From Atherix ibis (taxonomy: Eukaryota; Arthropoda; Insecta; Diptera; Athericidae), in the NCBI GenBank assembly GCA_958298945.1, contig OY282606.1:45521920-45585919 (forward strand): a stretch of DNA of 64,000 bases. The letters run 5' to 3'. Each line of letters opens with the position of its first letter. Position 1 is the first letter of the stretch. Of the stretch, positions 26,340 to 37,497 are shown piece by piece. Below the pieces are notes generated by a model. That model was not told the DNA's origin. It made no database searches and saw nothing but the letters and a program-made list of their open reading frames with translations. The position numbers and the translations under genes were made by a program.

Positions 26340-27175
26340 CGTGAAAATATTTCTGTATTATCATCTCAGTCATTAAAGATTGTGTTTGATTTCGTGATAA
26401 ACCGTTATAAAGTTCCCTGTAAGATGCCATTAATGATTTCAGTTCACGTTTAAATTTTGCAGCTCGTTCCTCATTAGGATCATGTTGTTCAAAATCATTC
26501 CTAATTTTCAGGCAAGATCAAAACCTTCTTTAATTAGAGTTGCATTTAAAATTGGAGGATCTTCTTCGTCATTATCGCTATTTTCTCTGTCATGATGAGT
26601 CTCAAGGGTGAAGTCTATAGCTTCATTTTCACTCAAGCTTTTAACAACTAATAATTCCTCTATATCAGCAAATGATAGATCATCGAATCCATCTCCACCA
26701 ATTGTATGCGTCAGCGTTGTGATGTCAGTAAAAGTAGCGTTATTATGGATGACAGTATCAGGATCTTTGCTTTTGACACATTCTGACCAAATATTTTTCC
26801 AACATGAGTTCAGCGTTGATGGCTTTAAGTCAGCTAACACTAACTAAACTTGATTATTGCAGTCCATAATGGAAATTTTTTTCCACACTTCAATGACTGG
26901 AAAATAGGTATTATCTTTAATATTCCGAAAACTCAAGGTAGAGCAGCCATCCAACAACATCGACCTATATCTCTTCTTCCCTGTTTGGGAAAAATATTAG
27001 AAAAATATAACCAACAAGCTAACCAAACTTGATTATTGCAGTCCATAATGGAAATTTTTTTCCACACTTCAATGACTGTTAAATCCTCATTATGGTCTAG
27101 TTTGTCCAACACGTATTAGAATGAACGATTTATGTAGTACGTTTTAAAAGTAGCAATTATCCCTTGGTCTAGCAC
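26340..27175 (-). pseudogene. Tigger transposase, C-terminal part
   Basis: Read from 27,175 downward, the minus strand gives VLDQGIIATFKTYYINR, matching the conserved DQG block that carries the last catalytic Asp of Tigger/pogo DDE transposases. It continues as LDKLDHNEDLTVIEVWKKIS, then LADLKPSTLNSCWKNIWSEC (around 26,840-26,770) and an acidic tail rich in Glu/Asp. The tail ends in a predicted helix (RAAKFKRELKSLMASYRELY, about 26,480-26,420). A 52-bp duplication and a LINE scrap interrupt it at 26,846-27,077, and further shifts occur near 26,515. Confidence 0.75.
26846..27077. repeat. 52-bp duplication flanking a 110-bp LINE scrap
   Basis: The 52 bp beginning AAACTTGATTATTGCAGTCC occur at 26,846-26,897 and again at 27,025-27,077, both in Tigger sequence. 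Between them, about 26,897-27,006, is a piece almost identical to the plus-strand LINE ORF2 at about 23,416-23,526 (one difference seen: AATATTCCG against AATAATCCG). The piece has no 3' tail or element ends. This looks like a break repaired with copied filler DNA. Confidence 0.88.
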
Positions 27176-27584
27176 AGTGATTCCCCAAGTGGTATATATA
27201 GACCCCCAGGCGTCTATGACAACCTGCAAGAGGTGTACGTCAGCGAAAAAAAAATTTGGGGTTCATGAAATGAAAATGGGGGTCCACGATAGTGGATCTC
27301 AACATACACTGATAGTACCTATTTACTTACATTATACTATCTAATAATATAAAGACATATACATTATTTATAAAAGTACCTATGAAGTAAAAAATTTATT
27401 ATATATGTTTAAAAAATTGTGTAAGTTGTAGGATGTAGGCATTCGCTTTGTGGTCGCAATACATTTTGAACTTGTAAAAACCTGCACATAATGATATACC
27501 AGTATCATCTTGTTACAAGCATACGCACAGTAAAAATTCTTGTCAATTTTTGTCTCATAGCTTCGCGAACTTGCACTGACTTGT

Positions 27585-28773
27585 TCAATTCGTCACTCTA
27601 TAAATACGAACTAGGGTAACCAGTGGTCGAAATTTTTCTTGTTCTTCCCAATCTTTGCCAATCATGTTCCCTGATCTGCCTTGCGCAATGATTCTTCCAT
27701 CAGCGAACAGATTTATTATGTCCACGCATTTAGCGTGGTCACCGTACTTGGCAGCGTATGCACCTGTAATATATAATAAATGTTTTATATTATTTTTTCT
27801 AAGAATTTATATTTTTTGAAAAAATTACCAATGCATTTGCGTAAGTTCGCACCCTTTCCTTTAAAGCTGTACAATACGCTGTGTATCTTTTGGTCGCTTT
27901 CATGCTGTTCGCCCTCTGCTCGAACTGGGTAATTGTCAGCCCTGTGCTCGAACTGGGTAATTGAAAAGGCTATCATGTTTCTTTCGAAAGGTTGCTCCCC
28001 ATCAACAGTCGTAAATATAACAGCTACATTAGTGTGTGTTGTATCGTTATACCTACGTAAATCTGTTTCTCGATTCACTGTCATGACCATACATATTTCT
28101 TTATCCGCATTATCTATACTTTCACAGTGATCTTTCATTGTGCGAAAAGAACGAATAAATTTATTAACTCTTTCTAATTCAAGAGAAATTTCTCTCATCA
28201 AAATTATATCGCATGAGCTATTTGATTTTTGTCGCATTCTCAAATTCACTGCAGTATCTACATCATAAAAGTATAATTGTGCATACAAAGGCATGCGACC
28301 GTATGGATTTGTCAATGGTCCAGATCTATGATAAAATGTATCGTGAATTTTAAAGTGATATACACCACCTAAAATCGTCTCAGAAATATTCGCTTCAGAA
28401 CTAACCATCGCAAATGCTAAATTATAGTCCCGTATATAATTGAAATAATTTTTTTATTTTTTTTTATTTGTGCATCATTCGATGTGAGCCCATGATAAAG
28501 TGAATTAAATTTGTCATTTTCTGTGAATGCCGGCAAATTTACTTTTCCCTTATGACAACACATGGTAAATGCTGTTCTATCGCGCATCGTGATTTCTTAT
28601 TTAAAATGCATTGCGTTACAGTATCTGCATTGTAAATTCAACAAACCAATATCAAAACTTTTAAAATTAAATCCAAGACTTGTATTTGTTACAATAGTAG
28701 TTCTACGAATAACTTGACCCTCTCTGTTTCTTTGCCTTTCTACCCGCCCCGAAAGAGTTCGACGCCGTGGCAT
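27585..28773 (-). pseudogene. Helitron Rep N-terminal fragment joined to an unrecognised spliced tail
   Basis: The minus strand reads CRYCNAMHF, then CCHKGKVNLPAFTEN, YHRSGPLTNP and YAQLYFYDVDTAVNLRMRQK, ending with RRYNDTTHTNVAVIFTTVDG. These are successive signatures of the Helitron helicase-like N-terminal/Rep region. One in-frame stop (near 28,596) and an A-run frameshift (near 28,440) break the front. The frame then runs from 28,408 to 27,829 and joins, across a 65-bp GT-AG intron (27,764-27,828), to a 58-residue tail ending at 27,585. The tail includes AKCVDIINLFADGRIIAQG and matches no family I recognise. The helicase half is absent. Confidence 0.72.
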
Positions 28774-28893
28774 GAAAATGGTTTGTATTTGTTTCTTCGA
28801 AACCATATATATTAAAAAAATACAAAGCATTAACATTGATTGAATAAAAATATTCGAACGGCTTTTCTTTCTGGAACCACTTGCAATGCACAT

Positions 28894-30107
28894 TTAAACG
28901 AATTTTCGTTCAAAAAATGAAATCAAAAGAAACTCTCCGAATTTCAATACGTAACGAAACGTTTGTCGTCTGTACTCTCTCGATGTCAATCTGCGTTGTT
29001 CAAAACTATGATGTTTTCTACATTTAATAAAAAAAAATAAAATGCATCAACATTGATTTGCAACCAACAAACTTGAATGCTGGTATGCTAATGAGGTTTG
29101 AAAAAATTCCACAGTGTCATTTGACACGCATACAAACAAACAAAATGACGTACTTGATGTTGTATATTTTGTTCACTCTGTTAGCTTCCATTGTATTCGA
29201 AAAAATTCCACTCGCATACAATGCAAAAAAATTCACTCAGTTCAGCTACTAAGCTGTATGCGCTGATCACTCTTGTATTTTGAATGATGCACGTTGCCGT
29301 GACATACACATGCCAAACACACCAATGACAAATTTCTCCAACCAATGAGATATCTTGTCTGCGCTTGGTTTTTTTTCCTCACACTGTGTTGTTCGCTTTC
29401 CTAAAAATATCCCAAGCGCAACGACACACGCTCATTGGTTCATAGAATTAACACGCTGTTGTATTATGAGTCTCTTACGCACACTCATAAAGCAGTGTTG
29501 CTTTCACATCTAGCTACTCTAAGCCAAAGGCATGCTCATAATCAGCTGTTCTTTGAGAACATAAACAGACGTTTAGGAAAAAGTTATATGCATTTCTTTT
29601 TCTTAGAAAAATGTCGACTGTAAGTATACGTGTTTTCATGTACAATTGTGTTGTTTTTTGTTCAGTTGTGTTGTTTTATTGCATTTCACAATCATCCGAT
29701 TTATTGGCTGATACGTATGCTCGTGCATACCGAATAAGTTTGTATTGGCCCGTGTATGTGTATTTTGTTGTTGTAGCGCTTTGCATCTTTCAAAATCAAA
29801 TTTACCTGCTTTATGTTCACGTATAAAAAAAAAATATATTCTGCACTTCTCCAAACCTATACAATGATATTTTATTTCCAATACGTGAACAACAACACAC
29901 TCAAAAAGGTACCACAAACTTTTGTGTTTGCGTATTAATATATAAGATGTGAGCCAAATACGTTTATTCGTTTCCTGAATCTTGAAAAGGAAAGTGCTAA
30001 GAAAATATTCAAAAAAATATAAACTGGTAGTTTATCACAAAAATTATAATGCCGGAGAAATGTAAGTACATAATTTTTTATTAAATTTTAGTTTTGTACT
30101 CGTACTT
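28894..30107. other. Unassigned sequence inside the hAT/Helitron nest
   Basis: No protein or repeat was recognised. Two ATG codons are directly followed by splice-donor-like sequence (ATGTCGACTGTAAGTAT near 29,610 and ATGCCGGAGAAATGTAAGTA near 30,049). They could be relic first exons of the element genes; no matching in-phase acceptor was found. Confidence 0.35.
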
Positions 30108-30146
30108 AGTAGTTTCATATTCAATTGTATTGAATATGAAACTACT
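30108..30146. repeat. Perfect 18-bp inverted repeat (hairpin)
   Basis: AGTAGTTTCATATTCAAT, a 3-base loop TGT, then its exact reverse complement. A partial third copy follows at about 30,183-30,200. It lies 125 bp before the MITE. Confidence 0.9.
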
Positions 30147-30272
30147 TTTCATATTCAAATTTTATTAAATTTTGTACTCGTATTAGTAGTTTAATATTCA
30201 AATTATGCAAAATTACACGAGTACTCCTCAATAGTTTCTTTTTCAAAGTTTTAGCAATCGGTATTATAATTA

Positions 30273-30807
30273 CAGTGCAATCTTCGTAATCCGAACTTAT
30301 TGCTGCAAGGAGATGTTCGGATTACCGAAAAGTTCGGATTATGGAATGTTTTCGGAAAAATCTAAAAAAAGACAACTGTACATACATAACATATTACGTA
30401 TGTATTTTATTATTAACATACAATATGTTACCACTTTGAAAGATAAATTAAGAAAATAGGAAATTCACAACTGTACAGCTGCGTGTTTTTTGAAGAATTT
30501 CCAATACACACTCTCATTTGTTTGTTTTTTTTTTCATAGAATTTAAATGTTTACATATAGTTGCAATTAAACTACATATTTTGGCCGGTCACATAAATAA
30601 ATATGTATGTGTGTCAATATTTACTTATTTATGACCTTGCTAGGGATTTATTATTCTTTTATAAATACATACGTGTGTATCTTACCAAATAACTTCACAA
30701 AAAAAGTAAAACAATTGTACTTTTGTCCATTGGTCGTTACACTGTGGGCCAGTTCGGATTACTGGAATGTTCGGATTACTGAAGTTCAGATTATGGATAT
30801 TGCACTG
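30273..30807. mobile_element. 535-bp Tigger/pogo-type MITE
   Basis: The left end CAGTGCAATCTTCGTAATCC and the reverse complement of the right end, CAGTGCAATATCCATAATCT, form imperfect terminal inverted repeats flanked on both sides by TA. Subterminal TTCGGATTA(C/T) motifs are repeated several times near each end, as is common in pogo/Tigger elements. There is no transposase, so it is non-autonomous. It might have been moved by an element like the Tigger in this window, but the termini were not compared directly. Confidence 0.85.
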
Positions 30808-31169
30808 TACATATTTCTCTATATTAAAATTAAAATTTTGTAATATTGCTGAAGTGGAACCAGTGAATTTTTATACATGACAGTCGAATGTACGTAGAGA
30901 TAAATCGCACAAAAATTTGTTATTATTGTTCGTTGTATAATATTTTATTTTAACATTTTTTGTCATGTTACTTTCAAATTTCCTTAAAGTTCCATTATAC
31001 CAAAACCTTAGGTAACATTCATAACATTCCCCTTCTCACATTTATCTATAATGCCTGCCATAAAATCTAAGACCATACAATTTCAATTTGATTTGATTTT
31101 TTAATAAACAGCTGCTGGACTTTATGTCTTATCTAAATAGATTAATTTTGCCCACAGATGATTGATGCC

Positions 31170-32919
31170 ATGTCCGAATCTAAAAAGAAATGTATTTGAA
31201 GCTTGGCTTCATTCCATCATTGTCGGACAAACAATTGCCTATGTGCCTTTTATGCAACAAAGTTTTGGGCAATGACGCTATAAAACTATCTAAGCTGCAG
31301 GATCATCTGAGAAGATGTCACCCTGATAAAACAGATAAAGATTTGAAATACTTTCAAACACTCAAAGATAAACTTCAGAAGAGACCCACGCTGGACAGAA
31401 TGTTCGCTTCGACGTCACAAAGAAACGATGATGGTTTGCGGGCGTCTTACAATATCTCGCTACTTATAGCAAAATCCGGAAAACCGCATATTACGGAGAG
31501 AAGTTAATTTTGCCAGCCGTTGAAGAGGTTTTACAAACTGTTTTACACAAAACTGCATCTGATATCATTAAAAGAATTCCCTTAAGCAACAATACTGTTG
31601 AAAGACGTATTGATAAAATGAGTTCTGATATTGAAAGCTTCTTGTGTAATTATTTGCAAACGACCCATTTCTCTATACAATTGGACGATTCAACTTTACC
31701 TGGTCATGAAGCATTATTATTGGGATATGTTCGTTTTATTATGAATAAAGAAATGTACGAAGAACTGTTGTTCGCAAGAACTTTGACAACCGACTATAAA
31801 GGTGAATCAATATTTCATGTTTTGAAGGATTTCTTCATTGAAAAAGCAATCCCTTTATCAAATATAATATCAGTAGCTACAGATGGAGCACCTGCCATGG
31901 TTGGACGTTATCGTGGATTTATAAGCTATTTAAAACAAATTGTGCCAGGGGTGTTAGCAATACATTGCGTCATCCATCGACAACATTTAGTTGCTAAAAA
32001 TTTGAGTGTTAGATTGCATGAATCCCTTAAATTAGTCATTGATGCAGTAAACCGAATCTGAAGCAACGCGTTGAATACGCAGTTATTTGCGCAGTTGTGT
32101 GAAGAAAATGACGAACACTTTCATCAATTACACCTTAACACTGAAGTATGCTGGCTGTCGAAAGGCTTATGTTTGACAAGATTTTTTGCACTTTTTGAGA
32201 CTATTTTAGAATTTCTGGATACTAAAGATAAAATTTTAAAAGACAATTTAATGAAGTGGAAAACAGACATCGCCTATTTAACAGATTTGTTTACAAAATT
32301 TAATATGGTTAATTTGCAGTTACAAGGCGACAGTCTAAATTTGATTAAAACAAAGTCCATCTTATCAGCGTTTCTTGCCAGAGTTTTGCTAATTGAAGCA
32401 AAATATTGGACGGGGCGAATTTTTCCAGTTCCCCAATTTGTCACAGACAAACTGCCAGGAAGACGACGTTTCAACCTACGTTCAACATTTAAATGCCCTC
32501 TATTCAGATTTTGAAACTAGGTTTGAGGATGTTTTGACTATGGTAATACCACCGTGAATAATTAACCCATATGGTGATTTAGAAGAAACGAATGTCATAA
32601 TATAAGAAGAACTGACTGAAATAAGTACAAACGAAGAACTTAAGGTTCAGTTTAAGCACGGATATCAGCACTTCTGGCTGCAAAAAAACATACCCGTTCC
32701 TTATCCCGTATTATGGAATATAGCGAGAAAATTTTTAATTTCCTTTCCATCGTCATACCTTGTGAAAAGGGGGTTCAGCGCTGTTACCAATCTCCTAACG
32801 AAAAAAAGAAACAGACTGGACATCATTAGCCGAGGAGATTTAAGATTAAACCTTACAAAATTGACGCCAAATGTTGATAATTTATTATCAAAGCATCAGG
32901 TTCATCCTTCCCACTAAAA
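31170..32919 (+). pseudogene. hAT transposase (ZBED5/SCAND3-like), disabled
   Basis: An N-terminal BED zinc finger (CLLCNKVLGNDAIKLSKLQD, then HLRRCH) is followed by the RNase-H-fold core: QLDDSTLPGHEALLLGYVRF, VATDGAPAMVGRYRGF, HCVIHRQHLVAKNL and HLNTEVCWLSKG. The C-terminal dimerisation region near 32,730-32,900 includes SSYLVKRGFSAVTNLLTKKR. Frame changes occur near 31,188, 31,496 and 32,450, and in-frame stops near 32,059, 32,556 and 32,603. The lesions are spread over the gene, so it has been dead for some time. Domesticated ZBED5-like genes exist in animals, but these lesions argue against that here. Confidence 0.88.
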
Positions 32920-33174
32920 ATATTTACTTATTGCTTAGTTTTTTTTTATGTTACGTTTATTTTATATAACAGATACAAAATTTTATTTTGAGTAGTTTTA
33001 ATTTAAATTCAATTAATAAATGTATAAAACTTAACATTTGTTTTTACTTTAAGTTTTTAACACTACAGTTAGAAATTTACAAAAATCAATATCAGGTAAG
33101 TAGTGGGTCTACCAAAAACCGAAAAACATGGCAAGGGGTCTACGACACAAAAAAGTTTGGGAGCCTCTGATGTA

Positions 33175-33260
33175 GCGTCTAACTTTTGGGGTGAAGTTTT
33201 GGTTTTTTTAACCAATTTATTGGGTTAATCTGCTAGACTTTTCTGTACATAATAATTATT
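33175..33260 (-). pseudogene. Tigger transposase, short middle piece
   Basis: Directly beyond the hAT right end, the minus strand reads NFTPKVRRYI, preceded one frame away by NWLKK. This matches the segment following the first catalytic region in Tigger transposases. It bridges the halves at 40.6 and 27.2 kb. The match is short, so the call depends on position and orientation. Confidence 0.5.
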
Positions 33261-33366
33261 GGACGAATGGTTTGATGTTGCAAATTTTTCATCATGTTGC
33301 CAAGTTTAGTGGCAAAATCCGACTTGTTTTTTTTTGAGTGGAGCTGTCTCGAAAATCCCCGGGAAT

Positions 33367-33960
33367 TCATAGTGTTTGACCAAAAATCGTTTCAGCCGGC
33401 GAACCATTAATGTCCGGTTTAAACATCGTTCGAAGACTGAGTAGAAGTAATGGAAGAATGTCAGACAAAAATGATGCATTGGCATGACATTTAATTGCGG
33501 CTTTATGTGTAAGTGTTCGATGTAATCGTTCGATGAGTCCATTGGATTGTGGGTGATACGCCGCAGTGCGAAAATGTTTACATCCGATGATTTTGTTGAG
33601 TTCGGTGAAAAGAGTTGAATCAAATTGGCGCCCCTGATCAGTGGTAATGTATTGCGGTACACCGTAGTGTGAGATCCAACCACTAATCAGAGCTTTGGCG
33701 TAAGTTTCTGCAGTTATGTCATCGATGGGAATGGCTACTGGCCATCGTGGAAAACGATCGATGCATGTGAGTAGGTAGCGATGATTATTTGACGTTGGCA
33801 ATGGGCCAATAAGATCGATGTTGATGTGTTGAAACCGTTGATTTGGTACCTTGAAATTGTCCAAAATGGCTCAATTGTGTTATACAATTTTGTATTTTTG
33901 GCATTGAATGCAAGACGACGGCCATTTGGACCAAACATATTTTTCGGTGATCATTTTTAT
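33367..33960 (-). pseudogene. gypsy integrase domain, broken
   Basis: The zinc-binding HHCC part is at the end of the upstream frame (LLHNASHPGKRAT and CIQCQKYK, about 33,970-33,890). The catalytic core follows in another frame with its three acidic positions in [20 protein letters not shown] and [11 protein letters not shown] (about 33,770-33,480). The frame change near 33,870 separates the two. The C-terminal part is truncated near 33,367. Confidence 0.85.
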
Positions 33961-34575
33961 TGTTGCCCGCTTCCCTGGATGTGACGCATTGTGCAATAGT
34001 TCGAAGATTGGTTTCCGAAGATTCGAAGCAATGTATGGACGAATGTTGTCAGTTGACATGTCGCAATATAATTGGAGATTTGAATTGGGTAATGATACCC
34101 GTGAAAGTTTTAACGACGAACTTGGATTTTTCAGAATTTGTTCAAGTTTGTTGTCGTCGATCTGCGAAGACTCGATGAGCTCGATGCTTAAGTCGTTTGA
34201 AATGGTTTCAATGCGTGCGAGTGCGTCCGCAATAATATTGTCCTTTCCAGACACGTGACGTAAATCAGTTGAAAATTGACCGATGAAATCCAAATGACGT
34301 AGTTGTCGTGGCGATACTTTGTCTGGTTTCTGTAGAAACGCGAAAATCAGCGGCTTATGATCAGTGTAAATGATGCAGTTTCGACCTTCGATCATGTATT
34401 TGAAAAATTTAATTGATTGATAGTTGGCCAATAACTCACGATCATAAGTGCTGTATCTGATTTGCGTGTCGGTCATTCTTTTTGAGTAAAATCCCAATGA
34501 CTGTAATTTATTGTCCACGATTTGTTGCAGAACTGCGCCTACAGCAAAATCGCTGGCATCAACATGAAGTACCAA
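33880..34575 (-). pseudogene. gypsy RNase H and connection region
   Basis: RNase H motifs are clear: HVDASDFAVGAVLQQ, YSTYDRELLA and YTDHKPLIFAF, holding the catalytic acidic residues. HVSGKDNIIADALAR, the usual end of the domain, follows. The remainder leads into the integrase zinc finger. The frame is open over its whole length but is separated from RT by a frame change near 34,580-34,700. Confidence 0.9.
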
Positions 34576-34589
34576 TTTGGCTCCCGTTA

Positions 34590-35354
34590 CTGGATGAGAT
34601 AAAGAAGTGACAGATGCTAAGTCTAACTTGCATTTTTTGAAAGCTGCGTTAGCTTCGTTGGGCCAACCAATCAGTGGTTGGTCCTTTTTCTTGTTCCCCC
34701 TAATTAGGGACTGTAGTTTTCCCTGTGTTGCAGCTGCATGTGGGGGTAACGCCGATAAGAATTCATGAACAGTAAAAAACGATGAAGTTCGAACGCTTTT
34801 TTTGGCTTTTTGAAGTTTAAAATTGCATCAATTTTTTCGGTATTTGGAAGTATTCCATTTGCGGTTATCATGTGTCCCAAAAATAGAACTGTTGGTTTGC
34901 CAATGTCGCATTTTGTCATGTTGATTTTTATATTGAATTGTTGCAGACGATTTAGAACCGATTCTATATGTGTGCGTTGTTCCGTTTCATCCTTTGACGC
35001 GATGCAAATGTCATCGATGTACCCATAAACAAAATCTAAATCGTGAAAAATCTTGTCCATGAAGGTTGCGAAGACCGAATGGCATGAATTTGAATTCAAA
35101 GAGACCGAATGGCGTAATGATGGCTGTTTTTTTACGTCTCTCTTCGTCGAGTGGGACCTGATGATATGCTTTGATGAGATCAATTTTTGTGAAAATGGTT
35201 TTTCCATCAAAATGAAAATGGTTTTTCCAGCAAAATCATGAATGTGTGGAAGAGGATACCTGTCCGGAACCGTTATAGCGTTGAGTCGTCTATAATCACT
35301 GCATGGGCGCCACTCGCTATTGTGTTTTTTACTATATGTAGCGGACTGGCCCAT
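34590..35354 (-). pseudogene. gypsy reverse transcriptase with small internal duplications
   Basis: Recognised from [25 protein letters not shown] and the catalytic box [10 protein letters not shown], followed by FLGHMI. The frame between the first block and the YIDD box is scrambled by two short tandem duplications visible in the DNA: AAATGGTTTTTCCA(T/G)CAAAAT at about 35,194-35,236 and GACCGAATGGC at about 35,073-35,113. These replace normal RT core sequence, so this copy could not encode a working enzyme. Confidence 0.85.
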
Positions 35355-35475
35355 AAACTTTCACTTGGTTGACAGATGCCCGCCCGCATCATGATTTCAA
35401 ATTCCTTTTTTGCTACATTTAATTTCTGGGTGTCTAGTCGACGTGCGCGTGAAAAAATGGGTTGTCCATTTGTAA

Positions 35476-35970
35476 TTATTTGATGGTTGACATTCGACGT
35501 AAGTGTTGTGAGTTGAATGATGGCGGTTGCGCCAAATCCATAAATTTATCGAAAATGTCAAAAAAATTGATTGATTTGTTAATGGTGCTGATCCGTTGAT
35601 AGGTGGCCAGTTGATAGATGCAGTCGACGTTTATTTTTGTAATTTGATCAATCAGCCATTTGCACTTGATATCGACGAGTAAATCGAAATGGTCTAAAAA
35701 ATCAGCGCCAATAATAGCTTGTTTGACGTAAGCGATAATGAATTGCCAAGTGAAATTTCGGCGAAATCCCAAATTTACGTTTATGTGTGTTTTTCCAAAT
35801 GTTTTTATCAGTGTGCCATTTGCGGCGAAAAGTTGATAACCATCGGCGTTTGAAATGCTACCGTAGTAGGCCCTTGGAATAACTGAAATGTCAGCACCCG
35901 TGTCAATCAAATATTTTCTGTTACTTTGGCGATCAAAAATGAAAATACATTTACTTTTCGAGGTGTCCAC
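35476..35970 (-). pseudogene. gypsy aspartic protease
   Basis: A retropepsin-type active site LIDTGADISVIP lies near the start of the frame (about 35,915-35,880) and is followed by AIIGADFLDHFDLLVD, the second conserved block of gypsy proteases. The frame is open but is separated from gag and RT by frame changes. Confidence 0.88.
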
Positions 35971-36002
35971 TTCGCTCGCTATTGTTTCGGAAGTGAAAAT
36001 AA

Positions 36003-36845
36003 TTATTTTTTTGAGTCCTCCTTAGTGGACGAAAATTTACAAGGTTCGGTACATTTTTGTGCCATTGCACCGAACTTGAAGTGATAATAGCAATATGGAC
36101 TATTATTGTTAGGACGTGAAGTGGATCGTCTGCGATCTTTTGATTTAACGCGACTTTGTGAGCGTCCGCGATTATTCGAAAATTGGGAGAACCTTTTTGA
36201 AAGTTCCTCAATCTGATGTGTTAAAGCGGAAATTTGAGGTGACATGTCCTCAGAAGTTTGCCGTGAAGTAGAGGGCGTTGCTACATCGCTAATTTGTCGA
36301 AACATTGTAATTTCAACAATTTTGTCTGCCATGCTTGTAATTTTTGTCAAATCGCCGTCAGCAGTGGAGCTAACAGGAAAAATTTGTTCTGGCAAACGTT
36401 CGATTCAAAGTGTTTTTAACGCCTAATCTGAGAGTGCATTATTTGACAGCTCGCGCATTTTTCGAAGAAGTTGTGATGCCTTGGCATAACTCAATTCGGT
36501 TTCTTTTAACAAAATACGCAGTTTTTGCTGATCAGAATTTGTGAATTCGGCTAAAATTCGTGTTTTTAGTGTTTCGTATTTATTTAATAATGGCGGATGC
36601 CGTAGAAATTATGGATCCAACGATCTCAAAATGTGATTAAATTTCGTTGAATCGGTTGTAATGCCAGCTAATAAGAACTGAGCGTCCATTTGCATGAAGT
36701 ACAATTTTGGAGCTGTTTTGATGAATGGTGCTGGTTTGACAGACACCCTATGAATTTGATTTGCCAAATTATTTGGAAAAATATTGCTTGCATCTTGAAA
36801 TTCTGGCGATAGAGGATTTGCCTTCGGTGGATTATTGGTTGCCAT
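36003..36845 (-). pseudogene. gypsy gag, fragmented
   Basis: The likely gag start is at 36,845 and contains KLYFMQMDAQFLLAGIT, the typical beginning of the capsid domain in this group. A frame break near 36,609 interrupts it. The C-terminal frame 36,395-36,003 is Ser/Arg-rich and ends with a CYYHFKFGAMAQKCTEPC zinc-knuckle-like motif adjacent to protease. Confidence 0.75.
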
Positions 36846-37109
36846 TGCGAAATTTTTCCAATTTTATGTAATAATAAAATTATCTCTGTAGCTGTCGGGC
36901 ATGGCGGTAGTTTTCCACAATTGCCCCTCTCCTTAACCAGCTTTTGGGTTCAGAACTCTTCTTCTACACACTCTGTTACTTCTGTTTGCTGTGATTGCAG
37001 ACGCGAAAATCAAGGACAGAAAAGTTACAATCCAACATATTTTTGGTACAGTTCAGTTCAAGATATTGCACTAACTGTAAAGAATTTGGGCATTCGGCTA
37101 ACTAGAGGG

Positions 37110-37497
37110 GTGCAAATTCTATAAAGATCTCCTCGTAAGAATAAATTCCCTCAAAATAAGAAAGGAGGAAGAAAGAGCAAGCAGACAAGCATTCATTAGG
37201 CAATCCACCAACAGAAGGGTTACCGAAATTACAACATTTCCGGACATAACCAGACCACGTACAATACAACATGTTACACCACAACCTACAACTAATCCAC
37301 TAACGTCGAGTAATGGTTTATTTGATTTCCTTAACCAATCGATCACGCTATTTGGCTGCCCACTTTCATCACTGATGGAGAAAATAAGTGAGGGTATGCA
37401 AAAATGCAACAACCTGGCCGACCCATACGAGAAAAAATTAGCCTATCTCCTCCTTACGGCTGAGCTCTGCGGACATAAACCCGGAAACGTAAGATGT
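37110..37497 (+). pseudogene. LINE 2 ORF1, C-terminal piece
   Basis: A plus-strand frame from about 37,130 includes EERASRQAFIRQST, TTFPDITRPRTIQHV and a conserved-looking tail LAYLLLTAELCGHKPGNV, ending next to the ORF2 start. Upstream, 36,900-37,110 contains scraps resembling the zinc-knuckle region (KEFGHSAN) in shifted frames. Assignment rests on position before ORF2. Confidence 0.6.

Larger units (their letters stand above)
27176..33173 (+). mobile_element. hAT transposon (ZBED5/Buster-like) with nested insertions
   Basis: The left end CAGTGATTCCCCAAGTGG with GGGGGTCC-rich subterminal sequence (27,176-27,300) and the right end AAAGTTTGGGAGCCTCTG (to 33,173) with GGGGTCTACGAC are the paired ends expected of Buster/ZBED5-type hAT elements. 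The flanking octamers GTCTAGCA and ATGTAGCG share 5 of 8 bases around a central TA, suggesting a decayed 8-bp target duplication. The transposase pseudogene is at 31.17-32.92 kb. A Helitron piece and a 535-bp Tigger-type MITE lie in its 5' part, which explains the 6-kb size. Confidence 0.72.
33300..36860 (-). mobile_element. Ty3/gypsy LTR retrotransposon, internal part, defective
   Basis: On the minus strand the order is gag (36,845-36,003), protease (35,970-35,476), reverse transcriptase (35,354-34,704), RNase H (34,575-33,880 region) and integrase (33,880-33,367). Integrase after RNase H is the Ty3/gypsy order. No envelope-like frame and no pair of LTRs could be recognised, so one or both ends are probably lost. 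It abuts a plus-strand LINE at about 36,870. Frameshifts between every domain make it inactive. Confidence 0.85.

Noticed and set aside
33300..36860. Envelope gene or LTR pair for the gypsy element
   Set aside because: No envelope-like frame exists between integrase and the flanking DNA, and no matching direct repeats were found at the edges.
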